The notes under the pieces: generated by a model
Told to the model about the DNA's origin: nothing
Seen by the model: the letters and a program-made list of their open reading frames with translations, nothing else
Databases searched by the model: none
Source: Macrocystis pyrifera
Taxonomy: Eukaryota > Sar > Phaeophyceae > Laminariales > Laminariaceae
Length of the DNA: 64,000 bases
NCBI GenBank assembly: GCA_031763025.1
Contig: JASSKH010000017.1
Span: forward strand, 10,971,126-11,035,125
Direction: 5' to 3'
Shown: positions 46,453-56,850 of the stretch, piece after piece
How positions within the stretch are numbered: the first letter of the stretch is position 1
Layout of the letters: each line of letters begins with the position of its first letter
Translations under genes and position numbers: made by a program

Positions 46453-49400
46453 ACATATGTATAACCCTATCAAAAGCAGCCCTATTTACTCACTTGATCC
46501 GCGCACGGGAGTGCCCATGCAGCCCCGCGCAATCATGACGCATACGCCGCAACCCCTCTCGAGAGCATGCGACACCACGTCGACGACGTACGGCTGCCAA
46601 GAGTTTCGTCAAAAACGAGCACAGGCACCCCCGAGGAGCGGTCGTTTAGAATCGTATACAAGTTGAGCGTGGGCGTTATGCCTGCGAAAGCCAGTGCAGC
46701 CAATCGGGTGGTAGAGGTCGAACGACATTGCGCTTTTCGGAGCAGCCGTTCCACGTTACATCGTTTGGTCGTATTCATAAAAAAAAAAAACATTGCATTT
46801 GGCCGTGGAGGGAAGGTACGCGGGAGAAAGGCGTTACGCGGTCGTTCGTCGGTAGCTGCTTCCACCGCGCCAAAAAGTAGTCGTACAAGTGGTGTGGTGG
46901 CGTGATCACAGCAGATACAATAAAAAAAAGATACAGCTCGAACAGTGTGCGAGCGTGCCTTCTGGAAAAATCTGGGAGCACATCGGGCAGGCATCCCACC
47001 CTCGGCAGGACCCCATCAAACGCTCGCTTAACGCTACACCGGTGATGTGCAGTGAACACCAGTTGATGAGCAATTCCATGCTCACCGCAACCGATTAATT
47101 GGTCCAGGCAGAAATCATACCCCTGGCGACCCCAACACCAAGCCAAGTCACACCGCACCGCCTGGCGTGCGACGTCTTACAACGACAGCAGAAATCAGAC
47201 TCAACGTCGCGGCATACACATACGCGTTCACATCAGTACCTCCGACGACCCGCCGTTGAGCCCGTGCAGGACGATGTAGAACGGCTTCGCAGGGTCCAGC
47301 CCCCCCTTCGGCAGAGCAATGTCGAGTGCCACCGCCTCGTGAGAAACGCTAAACGCACCGTCTTCTCCGTTAGTGTCGGGGGGCACATGGTCATGGTCGT
47401 CGCTGTGCGTGGGGCTGTCGAAGGTGTCGTCGAGCACGTCTTCGTCCCCGGAAAAGTCGTGGTTGCCGCCTGTTTTCTTGGTGTCGTCTGAGGGGACGAT
47501 AAGCCAGCGCCGCGTGTACTCCACGGCGGGAACGCGGAACGCGAGAAACGGGTAAATGGTCGCCATGTCGCCGCCCATGATCCACGGCGTGCCTGCAGGG
47601 CAGCGGGGGTACGGGCGTGGACAGTGGCGGTGCCGGACATCGGCGGAGCAAGAACGACGGGGTTCCGTGCACGTGTGCGCGTCACGCTTATTCTTCTTGG
47701 TACTTCAGAGGGGGGGAAATTTACTCTCAAAAAGTGAAGATTGCAGCTACCATTGTGGCCACTGCGGGAACGGGGGATGACACAGAATTGGCGTCTGAGG
47801 TACAATGGTTGACATGAGTCGTATGGGACGGGCGCAGCATGATCCTATCCCTACCCCGTACTGGTCGGTGCTCACGCTGCTCTTACATGGACAGATGGTT
47901 GACAGCACCAAAGTCACCAACCATTGTTTTGGTTGCGATGTCGGGGTTCCAAAGGGGTTAACCCCTTTAGTGCTGCAGTCCCGATTTGGGGACAAACAAC
48001 GTCAATTCCAAGCGTTTTGTCCGCCAAACGGGACTGCAGTCCTAAAAGGGTTAAAACCAGTCCCCCTGTACGCGAGGCGTGAGCGCGAGAGCATTCGTCG
48101 GCCCCCGTCGAACGAGAGACGCAGTCAGAAACTCGACAAACGCGCTGCACTATTTTTCTTGAGACTGCAAGAGGTACGCCACACGCCCTCTACCCGCTAT
48201 CGTACTGTTTGCATAAGAAGGCCATACGCACAGCGCCTGTTGGCGCAAGGTGCGGGGATACATAAGCAACTTGTAATACTACTAATAGTAGACCAGTAGC
48301 GACTACAGCAAAAGCGACTACAGTACGGTACAGCAACATAGAGCGGCTACAGCAGTAGCGATACCTTTGTAGTAGGGAAATCGCAGCGCAGGTACCATCG
48401 AGACGACCGCGTCCGTTCGGGCGGAGCGATGACAGTGCAGTCCCGGCGGCAGAGGTGGCATGTGTCCCAGGACCATTTGACCAAACCTCTCGTCGAACAA
48501 GCAGAGGTAAGTCAGAAGAACAACGCCCACGGCGGCGCAGTAGATAGTCGCGTACCTACGAAGACGGTTCATCGTTCCCGTTTGTGTTAGGCTCGGGTTG
48601 GTTATGTCGCAGGGAAGAGCCCCTCTCCCAGTTATTTTCCGGTCATTCGTTACAGGCAAGCAGATAATCACACTCACACTTGGTTAAGGTCAGGACAGAG
48701 TCGCAGCATAAAAAGCGGGCGCTGGCACAACAGCCAGATGCGAGTCCGATACAGCAGCAGCAGCAGTACAGGACTTCGGTGGTGTGAAACCGGAATGCTG
48801 AGACCGGCCTAGGCTGGAGTTAGGATGGGTGCACTACAGCGACTTCAGTTTTACCACGCTTGAATTTCTGATTGTCCTGTATATAAGTCTCAACCTCTAT
48901 GCCTTCGTACTTGTTTTCTCGGTACAAGTACGGTCCTGAAGAACACCCAGATGGCGGCGAAAAGGTGGCATCTACTTATTCAAGACTGGATGACTCTACC
49001 CGAGGCGAGGTTCGTGTCAAGTCAGCAAAGGCAACCACGAAATGAACCCAAGAACGTACAGCGGCACAGCAGTATCTACCGTACACCTTCCTCCTGCTCA
49101 CCCCAGCCCTGCCAAGACGAGTAGACCGATCACCAGATAGGGCGGGAACATGTGCGCCGAAAGCCTTATCATGCTGACGAAGACCGGATATAGGGCCGCC
49201 ATGGAGTTCACGTTAACACGGGGAGGATCCTCTCTGCGATGGTAAGATGCAAAGACGCGCAAGCGGGGCAACACGTTTTTCAAAGGGTTACTCTTGGAGC
49301 GTCGCTTGGAGCGGCCCGGCGAGCCGTGCTAATCTGTGCATCCACAGCGGGAGTTAAAACTGCGGTACGAGTACGTATCCTCCGCTGCTTTGGAAATATT

Positions 49401-50155
49401 CAGGCACAGATGGATACAGCAGTAGTCGCCTTGTCAGATAAAGCTTCTGAATTCACCGGACGCCATGACGAAGCAACCGCTGTGGATAGGCGACGTTCAT
49501 TGCAACAACTCATTACGATTAATATAGATTTTCATCGAATGTAGCTGTGACGGGGGTCCATAGTTAATAGGACCTATGGTATAAATTTGAAAAAAAAAAA
49601 AAAAATGCTTATTTTTACTATTAATACGCGTAACAATATTTGGTCCTATCAACTACCAGGTATGCTGCTATGGTCCTCTGTAATTACTCATGCTCTTCTT
49701 GCGCTTTCCGCTTGTCAATTTTTTTATGCAAGAAAAAGTCTCTACGTACAGCGTGGAAACTATGCTACTGGTATTTGGTTTCGCCAAGATTTTTGGTAGC
49801 ACGGGGATACAGCAACGGCGGGAACCACTCTACTCCACGGGTCCGAACGAACAGCGACATCATGATCAGGCACACGCAACCGACGTATGATCAACGACCC
49901 AAGCGAGACACTGCCTGCTACCAGCTACCAGCTACCAGCTACCAGCTACCAGCTACCAGCTACCAGAAGTGGAAGGTGTACGCAGTATGCAGCCGAAAAA
50001 ATGCGGCGGAATTTTATTGCGGAAACATCGCAGGCTCACGAGTCCTGATCTTGGATCATCTCGTGGGGGTAGATTGAGCTTGTGAAGGAGTCGAGACGTC
50101 CCATGAAAGCGTAGCCCGCAGAGCTGCACGCGGTCGTGGCTCCATTCCCTCCCAT
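43250..50155 (-). CDS. EMB8/ABHD1-ABHD3-type alpha/beta hydrolase, ten exons
   Basis: Membrane-anchored serine hydrolase; animal relatives (ABHD1-3) act on lipids and phospholipids, and the plant relative is called EMB8. The substrate here is unknown. Exons (5' to 3'): 50155-50040, 49233-49102, 48555-48365, 47592-47240, 46593-46494, 45928-45733, 44759-44655, 44189-44105, 43921-43752, 43367-43250. All introns are GT-AG and all phases agree, giving 521 residues plus stop. Residues about 69-101 are hydrophobic (membrane anchor). The family signature TPWIMGGDMATIYPF follows, then the HG oxyanion motif (His256-Gly257), RGCMGTPV, the nucleophile elbow GYSMGA (Ser331), MWQPVLARSLKENF, the acid DDP (Asp457) and TGGHVGWP (His487). 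The full triad suggests an active enzyme. The first exon rests on phase and ATG alone; a start at 49202 is the alternative. Confidence 0.92.
44289..44379. mobile_element. MITE with TA target sites, copy 2
   Basis: Ends CGGGGGACCAAAG and CTATGGTCCCCCG, 91 bp, in the hydrolase intron between exons 7 and 8. The right flank is TA; the left flank is less clear. Confidence 0.8.
45158..45324. mobile_element. MITE with TA target sites, copy 3 (compound)
   Basis: Ends CGGGGAACCATAG and CTATAGTTCCCCG with TA on both sides, 167 bp. A second left end (ACGGGGGTCCATAG) starts near 45224, so this is one copy within or fused to another. Lies in the hydrolase intron between exons 6 and 7. Confidence 0.8.
46412..46451. 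repeat. C40 homopolymer
   Basis: Forty C in a row on the plus strand, so G40 in the pre-mRNA of the hydrolase gene, starting 42 bases downstream of the exon 5 donor at 46494. A G run of this length can form a G-quadruplex. Its exact length is doubtful in any assembly. Confidence 0.9.
47733..47814 (+). repeat. Dispersed 80-bp repeat, copy 2
   Basis: Partner of 7803-7883, same strand. It lies in the hydrolase intron between exons 3 and 4, about 140 bases from the acceptor of exon 4. Confidence 0.75.
47962..48050. mobile_element. piggyBac-like MITE, 89 bp
   Basis: Flanked by TTAA at 47958-47961 and 48051-48054. The inverted ends start CCCCTTTAGTGCTGCAGTCC and finish as its near reverse complement (GGACTGCAGTCCTAAAAGGG). 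The TTAA target and C-rich ends fit the piggyBac superfamily. It is noncoding and lies in the hydrolase intron between exons 3 and 4. A weaker, related GGGACTGCAGT pair lies at 4485-4580. Confidence 0.8.
49551..49680. mobile_element. MITE with TA target sites, copy 4
   Basis: Left end CGGGGGTCCATAGTTAATAG, right end CTATGGTCCTCTG then TA. Lies in the first intron of the hydrolase gene. Near its right end it carries a 15-base insertion (49656-49670) that begins CCAGGTA. Confidence 0.8.
49917..49970. repeat. (CTACCAG)n heptamer repeat
   Basis: About seven copies of CTACCAG in the first intron of the hydrolase gene. Confidence 0.9.
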
Positions 50156-50616
50156 CTTGACCTACAGCAGCTACAGCACTTCTCTCTTTGAGGCCCAGTT
50201 GTCGATTGTGTGGGCTTGACGCATCATTTTTCCCCTGGCCCAAGCCTTCGTCGTTGATTGGCTAGGCAAATCTGGCCGCTACCCAGTAAAAAAAAACACA
50301 GCATGCGATCACCACACGCCACAGCCGGTCAGTGAGGAAATGTGCATCTAATTCAACTGCGATTTGGATACGCCATGTCCGGCCAGGTCAGGCCAGGGCA
50401 GTCCTGACAGATACCACCAATGTTACTTTCTCCTCTCGTGAAACGGTGGCTATTATTTGCTGTCGCAGCTGACGGCTGTCGTCGCGACCGAACGTACGTA
50501 GCTGTACTCAACATGACGGCAGTACGTAGAGCAGGATTATGATGGTTGTTTCTGGCGGATAACTCGTATTGCTCTTCTGGGCTGGTATAGATTTTTTTTT
50601 TTTTTAATAAATTTTT
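50156..50616. other. Upstream region of the hydrolase gene
   Basis: Lies directly before the first ATG. It may contain the promoter, but I see no clear TATA box or other element. It ends in a T-rich stretch near 50590. Confidence 0.4.
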
Positions 50617-51198
50617 AAATACGTCAGCTGTGAGTTCGACTGATTAAATAGTTGATACTCAACTTTGCAAGCTGCTTAATACGCCTCGTTTTGAAATACG
50701 TCAGCTGTGAGTTCGACTGATTAAATACCAGGTACAGTTGATACTCAACTTTGCAAGCTGCGTAATATTTATCATCGGTCACGATAACATGGCTTGTGCC
50801 ACCGCTGCTTTGGGCCGTGGTTTAAGAAAAGTATCAACAGCAGTTAGTTGGTAGTATTTACAGTCAGTAGCGGAGCATCCACCAAGAAAAAAACATCTTT
50901 TATTTTAATGGTATCAAGTATTTAATCAGTCGAACACACAGCTGACGTATTTCAAAATTTATAAAATATGATCATATACCATGCTATTCGTACAGCAGCA
51001 GTGTTAGTACTCTACCTGGCACCAATCTACCTGTACATGGTTACCATACTATACTGCTGTTTTTATAAATTTTGAAATTTTGAAATACGTCAGCTGTGAG
51101 TTCGACTGATTGAATAGTTGATACTGTTGTTTTTTTTATAAATTTTGAAATACGTCAGCTGTGAGTTCGACTGATTAAATAGTTGATACTCAACTTTG
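50617..51198. repeat. Five-copy local repeat, about 60 bp
   Basis: The unit contains ACGTCAGCTGTGAGTTCGAC followed by TGATTAAATAGTTGATACT. Direct copies lie at about 50617-50679, 50693-50768, 51063-51125 and 51137-51198, and one inverted copy at about 50911-50965. The flanks share TTTATAAATTTTGAAAT. It may be pieces of one AT-rich MITE-like element. The second copy holds a 9-base insertion, CCAGGTACA, at 50728-50736. Confidence 0.85.
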
Positions 51199-51499
51199 TT
51201 TTATAATGCGTTTTTTAATTATTTTTCTCCATCCCATTTCATTTTATCATCTTCGCCCCCATCCCTTCCAGTACAGTAGTACAGCAGTAAAGTACATACA
51301 GTAGTAAGTCAAATCCGGGGTCACATGGCGGGAGCTCCTCCCCCCTCCCCACCATGGTTCGTGCTTTGACATTTATGGCGGTGAGAATTCAGCACGTTAT
51401 TTCCTCGTTGACTCGCGTCGAATTGCGCAAACTCGAATAGTACTACTACAACTAACTACTGCTGCTGTAGCATGTAAGTAGGAAAACGGAAGCCTGTTT

Positions 51500-51960
51500 T
51501 TTCCGAGCTCCATTTCTCATTTTAGAATGGGTGCGTTCTACCCAATAGTAACTTCATAATATCATAGTGGTTTCCGGATTTATTCTTTTGATAAAAATCT
51601 CAGACTGCTGCACAGTGAGCGCCCGGGTCTAAGAAACGTGAATTTGGTGTCCAGGCTCGAATGTCTTATTTTATTTTCCGACCTTGATCCAACTCTGTCG
51701 TACAGGCTCGATTTTCTTATTTGAGAATGGGTGCGCTCTACCCTACAGTAACTTCAACATGATAATAGTTCCCAGATTTAATAGTTTCCTGTAAATCTCA
51801 GACTACTGTACACGTCAATTTCAGGTCCAGGCTCAACGTCTTGTTTTTCGACCTTATTCATAATTCGGTAATATAGGGTGTAGAGTTGGTCCCACCGCCT
51901 GTTGAGGTGCGTTTCTTAACCTCATGTTTCTTAAATGTGGGCGCCCCCTGTGTGTTATTG
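51500..51960 (+). mobile_element. LTR-like repeats with primer site, fossil
   Basis: Two partly repeated blocks (GAATGGGTGCG(T/C)TCTACCC at about 51526 and 51725; TCCAGGCTC near 51650 and 51825) lead to TGTGGGCGCCCCCTGTG at 51935, which resembles a tRNA-Lys type primer site. It matches the piece at 40.9-41.4 kb. It is probably the end of an LTR followed by the start of an element whose coding part decays over the next 800 bases. Confidence 0.4.
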
Positions 51961-52018
51961 CTCGTTTCGTGTCCTGTACTACAGCAGCACCACAGCAATA
52001 CTATTGTCGTCTTGTACA

Positions 52019-52750
52019 CGCAAATCTTATTAATAGTAAGATGTCTCTATCGCGAGCTTTAGGGAGTTTAAGGGGACACCGCGAACATACCAATTTGCAC
52101 AGGAGTAGTTTTCCTCTACCTTTTGTCAATCCAACGGTTTGAGAGAGATTAGGCAAAGGCTTGCGATGGTGCATACAACCAGTACAACAAGTGTAGTGAA
52201 AAACGATCCCATTCAGCGTCTGGCACAGGGAATAAGGAGCACACTGGGCGGACCTAATTCAGGGGCGGTTCAGATCTTCATAGAGGTGCGCCCCTTCCGA
52301 GATGACGCGCTGGGACCGCCTGTGAGCAACACCATCAATCTGTCGGGTCCTCCTTGAGACGGATCGAAATAGACAACACTAATGTTGACGTGTTCCATTG
52401 GCCTGGACCCCTACGTGGCATAGGATCTTCTCCGCCCCATCCCATCAAGATATGCGGTAGGCGCGGGCGCGAACCTCACAGGCCACTTCATTCTCTTCTG
52501 ATAATTATCGCCATCATCGATCGGGCAAATGATGACGGCAACGAGAATAACATCGTCCATCAACCAGCTTATACCAACCACAAGCCCTGCACTCTTGACC
52601 CACGGAGAACACCGTACCTTTCCAATATCCTTTCAACTCGTTCCTGTATTACAAAACACCCCGAAGTATTTCGAGTGGTGCAATTTACTGCCTGGTGCTA
52701 CTGCTCTACAACAGCAGCAGCAGTCTAGTGATGGTGAGACGGAAACCTAA
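52019..52750 (+). pseudogene. Unidentified decayed coding region, perhaps element-derived
   Basis: Adjacent plus-strand open stretches in more than one frame carry compositionally normal protein text, including IRSTLGGPNSGAVQIFIEVR, PPVSNTINLSGPP and LQNTPKYFEWCNLLPGA. I do not recognise the family. The position just behind an LTR-and-primer-site-like block suggests a structural protein of an LTR or virus-like element. It is broken and I treat it as a fossil. A host pseudogene is the alternative. Confidence 0.35.
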
Positions 52751-52793
52751 GTAAAGCTCCCTCTAGCCAGAGCGGTATCGAACACAGGTAGCC

Positions 52794-53919
52794 CTGTAGT
52801 GCGTTAGTGGATCCCCTGGCTAAGTGGATCACATTGTCAAAAATGAGTGGTGGATCACCGACTTAGTGGATCACTATTTCAAAAATAACTGGTGGATCAC
52901 CATGTTCAGTGGATCACACTTTGGAAAATGAGTGGTGGATCACCGACTAGCGTATCACATTATTTGGTCATAAGAGTATTTTTTTTGTCTTATTTTTTAT
53001 TAAGGGCGACCCTTACGAGTACGATATCGTACTTTAGTCATGAGAGTTTTTTTTTTACTGATTATTTATTAAGGGCGACCCTCGTATATCGTACTTGAAT
53101 CGTGATATTTTTTTTTTGCCGTATTTTTTTTTATGGGCGACCCTTACGAGTACGATATCGTACTTGCAAATGAGCCATGAGAGTATTTTTGTCTTATTTT
53201 TTACTTACGGTGACCCTTACGAGTACGATATCGTACTTGAATCGTGATATTTATTTTTCGCCTCATTTTTTTTTATGGGCGACCCTCACGAGTACGATAT
53301 CGTACTTGAGTCATGGCAGCTTTTTTTGTGTTATTTTTGATAAAAGGCGACCCTTACGAGTACGATTTCGTACTTGAGTCATGATATTTTTTTTTGCCTG
53401 TTTTTTTCTATAGGGCGACCCTTACGAGTATACGATATCGTACTTGAATCGTGATATTCTTTTTTCGCCTTATTTTTTTATGGGAACTCTCATGACTCAA
53501 GTACGGTATCGTACTCGTAAGGGTCGCCCATAAAAAAACTAAGAAAAAAAATATATATCACGATTCAAGTACGATATCGTACTCGTAAGGGTCGCCCTTA
53601 ATAAAAAATCAGGCAAAAAAAAGCTCTCATGACTCAAGTACGATATCGTACTCGTAAGGGTCGCCCTTAATAAAAAATAAGACAAAAAAAATACTCTCAT
53701 GACTCAAGATTGTGATACGCTAGCCCGGTGATCCACCACTCATTTTCTAAAATGTGATCCACTAAGCCGGTGATCCACCACTAATTTTCCAAAATGTGAT
53801 CCACTAAACATGGTGATCCACCAGCTATTTTTGAAATAGTGATCCACTAACTCGGTGATCCACCACTCATTTTTGACAATGTGATCCACTTAGCCAGGGG
53901 ATCCACTAACGCACTACAG
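52794..53919. mobile_element. Foldback DNA element with palindromic array
   Basis: Starts CTGTAGTGCGTTAGTGGATC and ends with its reverse complement. The outer arms (about 52794-52965 and 53715-53919) each hold four spaced TGGATCAC motifs. The interior is an array of 65-75-bp units, each with GGGCGACCCTTACGAGTACG and a palindrome GTACGATATCGTAC. Seven units point one way (from 53019, 53081, 53150, 53223, 53292, 53360, 53428) and three the other (53501, 53569, 53639). The centre lies near 53475, so the strand can fold over most of its length. No transposase is present. A target duplication is not clear (at most CC). Confidence 0.88.
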
Positions 53920-54972
53920 CCCCATGGAAAACAGACCGAAAAAACCGCACGAAGTGCGTATGATTATACACAACAACCAGGGGTATAGTATGTCTACTTG
54001 AGCTAAAAACTGGCATGCATTTTCCAGAAGTCCCTGCATGATAGCCCTCGTATCTGCAGCAAGTACCGGTACGTTTTCCTTGCTGTTCTTTCGTTGTAAA
54101 ATGAAGTAAGATCGGAGGCGTCCAAGGCTTCTGAACCCCCTTCCCCCTACGTTACACGCCTCAGGTATAATCACGCGGGAATATTTGAGGGCGAAACTCG
54201 CAGATATCATACTCTACTTGACAGCCGACCCCATAGCCGTCGGCCAGATTATGAACAATACATACTTCGCCTGCTCCCACGAATTACCGCCGTGCTCGAC
54301 GACTTCGCGGGCGACAGCCTCTCTCGGGAATGAATTCTGTATGCTGCTCGCCTTAATGGGTATATCGCAAACCGTCTCCCCTAAAAAAAAAGGCCCACCG
54401 TGACATCAACGAACGTTCTTACAATCGGGCGAGCTTCTGAACTACAGTACGTCTACAGGGCCCTTGGTGTTTCTTGAGTATGCTCACACTCGGTGCTCCC
54501 AGACTACGTTTGCTTCAAGTGAGTTTCCTCTAAACAATAGTGCTTCCTGTACGTAGACCGCCAGTATTCTGAATATTGTACTCGAAAGTGCAAGCACATT
54601 GTCGTGTCTCCACAGAGGGTACGACCCCAAACCCCAAAGCATAGAACCACGTACACTGGAACCGAACGTCTGCAGTACGTACTTTTCTTCTCCTAAAGTT
54701 GGCAAGAAGGTGCCTACGAGGTAGTGTGTTCATGGCCAATTCGACACGAATCGACCAGGTAAGAAAACGCTGAACTCATCCCGTGAAAAACACGAGGGTA
54801 CGCACCGTAGTGGGGGGGGGGGGGGGGAAGGGCGTCCGCTATGTGGCCCGGATCTGACCGGCGAAAGAGAGGGACGAAAAACAAAAATAAAGCACAATCG
54901 GCCTTACGGGCGTCGTCCATTGAAATGACAATTCGAGGTCAGCTTTGGAGAGTACAGAGTGTAGGGTTTTCA
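53920..54972. other. No recognised gene
   Basis: Holds a G18 run near 54810. On the minus strand, 54385-54265 has a plausible acceptor (T-run then AG), open text NSFPREAVAREVVEHGGNSW and a GTATGT donor, which could be one exon of an unknown gene. I cannot extend it. Confidence 0.35.
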
Positions 54973-55050
54973 CGGGGGCCTTGGGTATGGCTCCTTTGGG
55001 CCATGGGAGAACCACGCGATCGCCCGAACAGCGTTGGCAACATCAGGCGT
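54973..55050 (-). mobile_element. Copia reverse transcriptase/RNase H fragment, fossil
   Basis: Minus-strand text PDVANAVRAIAWFSHGPKEP matches the segment between reverse transcriptase and RNase H seen in the 34-kb Copia element (RPDIANAVRAVARYTNKPRE). Only this short piece is recognisable. Confidence 0.6.
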
Positions 55051-56850
55051 TTTGCTGCCGACTTGAAGCTTCCGGTGATAGTTCAGGACGGCCCTGACTC
55101 GCCATTCATCTCTCTCTCCCTCTGTCGTGTAACCTGCGTTTGAACCGGCGGAAAAACACAATGGGGACAATTTCGCGGTGTCAAGACAGCCAAAACCTTT
55201 CCTGGAGAACCGAGTCTGCGGAATTGCAGGGGTTTCCTCCTCCCCGTCCCCCGGCAAATAGTTGCTACCAATTGGGCGGTCCAAGTATATGAGAGAAAGA
55301 CGTGACGTTGCCCGCAGTTTTCCAATGTCACAGGGAAGCTCTGGCGGAGGGCTCCCAATGCCGTATGCATGGCTTCCTTGTGAGCTGTGTACTCAAATCG
55401 TCCATATGCCGGCCGCTGTCATCGGAGAACCTTTTTCCAGAATCTCCAGATTTGTGAACACGTATCAAGATACGGCGGCGTTCTGCCACAAATTGTGAAA
55501 ATTAACTGAGGCAAATGTCAGAACCACTCATCATTAACGCATTTGGAAACAAATATCTGGAAAATCTGGAGAATACAAAAATACGCAAAAACAAACAGTG
55601 GAAAAATCTGGGTAAAAAGCCTCGCCGGTAAAGGGCATCACTTTCACCACAGCATAGTGTGCTTTGTTTGACACTGGCGAGTGTTCGGACTCATTCGACG
55701 TGGAGCAAGCCTAGAGGCAGCATGCCAGCACCAGTGCTACCCAGCACGTTCTATGACGGTACTGCGTTTGGCTGTTCATCTTGTGGTACTGAGCAGACAT
55801 TGCCGAAAGCATGATGCATCTCAAGTGAACGACATAGATAAGGACAAGTTGGGAAAGGAACGGGACAGAAACGTCGACGGGAAGAAAGACTTGCACACCA
55901 CAAGGTGGCGTAAATGGGGGAAATTGTTCTCTGACGACGCGGGCGTTCAAGGCGCGGACACTACTCGCGGTTACAATGAAGCCTTGGGAAAACGACGACT
56001 ATAATCATCACGGTTGCGCGCACCGTTTGGGTCGTGTCGTCAGCAACTGGTGCCTGTCCAATTTACTCTAGTTTTATAGCACATGATGGGTATTTGACTT
56101 ATTTTTATGAGAAAGCGTGCCTCCCGTCTACATGAAACATACCTGGTATTTCACAAGTCTCGGCGAACATTTTGGCGACTACTCGTTTACCAAAGTCCTT
56201 CTCCGCCGCTTGCATCCACACGCTACTGCAGAGTAGAGTACTATTCTTACGACGAGCGCGCCGAGGGGCATAGAGTAGGCGCAAGTCGCGGTATCTCGTC
56301 CTTTCAACGGGCATCTCTTGACTCGCAGGCGTATGAATCTGCATATAGTTCCATTACTCTGCAACCACAAGACGTATATACGATGTCTACGATCGCTTCT
56401 TGCTTGGGCGCGCTTGTGGAATTCTTCCGGGTGTCCGCTCTTGCAACGGGACCTGGCAAGTGTCCGCGGAGTTGGCGTGCTGAAAAGGCAACAGGAAAAA
56501 TCGGGAGGTACCAATCGGAGGATGGAGTACCACCCACGCCCCCCCCCAGAGAAGGCGTGCTGCCATTTGGCGACTCGCTGCTCAACTTCGGCGAAGATTC
56601 ATCGGGCATTGCCGTACTATCACCGGGGATTGGCGGGGTTAGGCCCACCCGCGCCACCTCCTCGTCGCATCCGTCGTCGTCGCCGTCTGCTCGGTCGTCG
56701 GAGATACCGCGCGAGTTCGATGGGGAATTCGGTCCCTCAACAATGTCAGTGGTGTAGACGAGAGAGTTTGGAGAAATTCAGTCCTCCCTGTCCTGGCACC
56801 ACTATCGCCGGCTCCCGTGCTCCCGACAGCAGTTTGGATGGCGATCATAC
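55051..56850. other. No recognised gene
   Basis: Open stretches occur on both strands at 55.7-56.0 and 56.1-56.75 kb, overlapping each other. The two strands are about equally open, and neither shows a motif I know. Confidence 0.4.

Noticed and set aside
52981-53700. CRISPR-like array of spaced palindromes
   Set aside because: The units are adjacent near-identical repeats without unique spacers, inside a foldback element in a eukaryotic setting.
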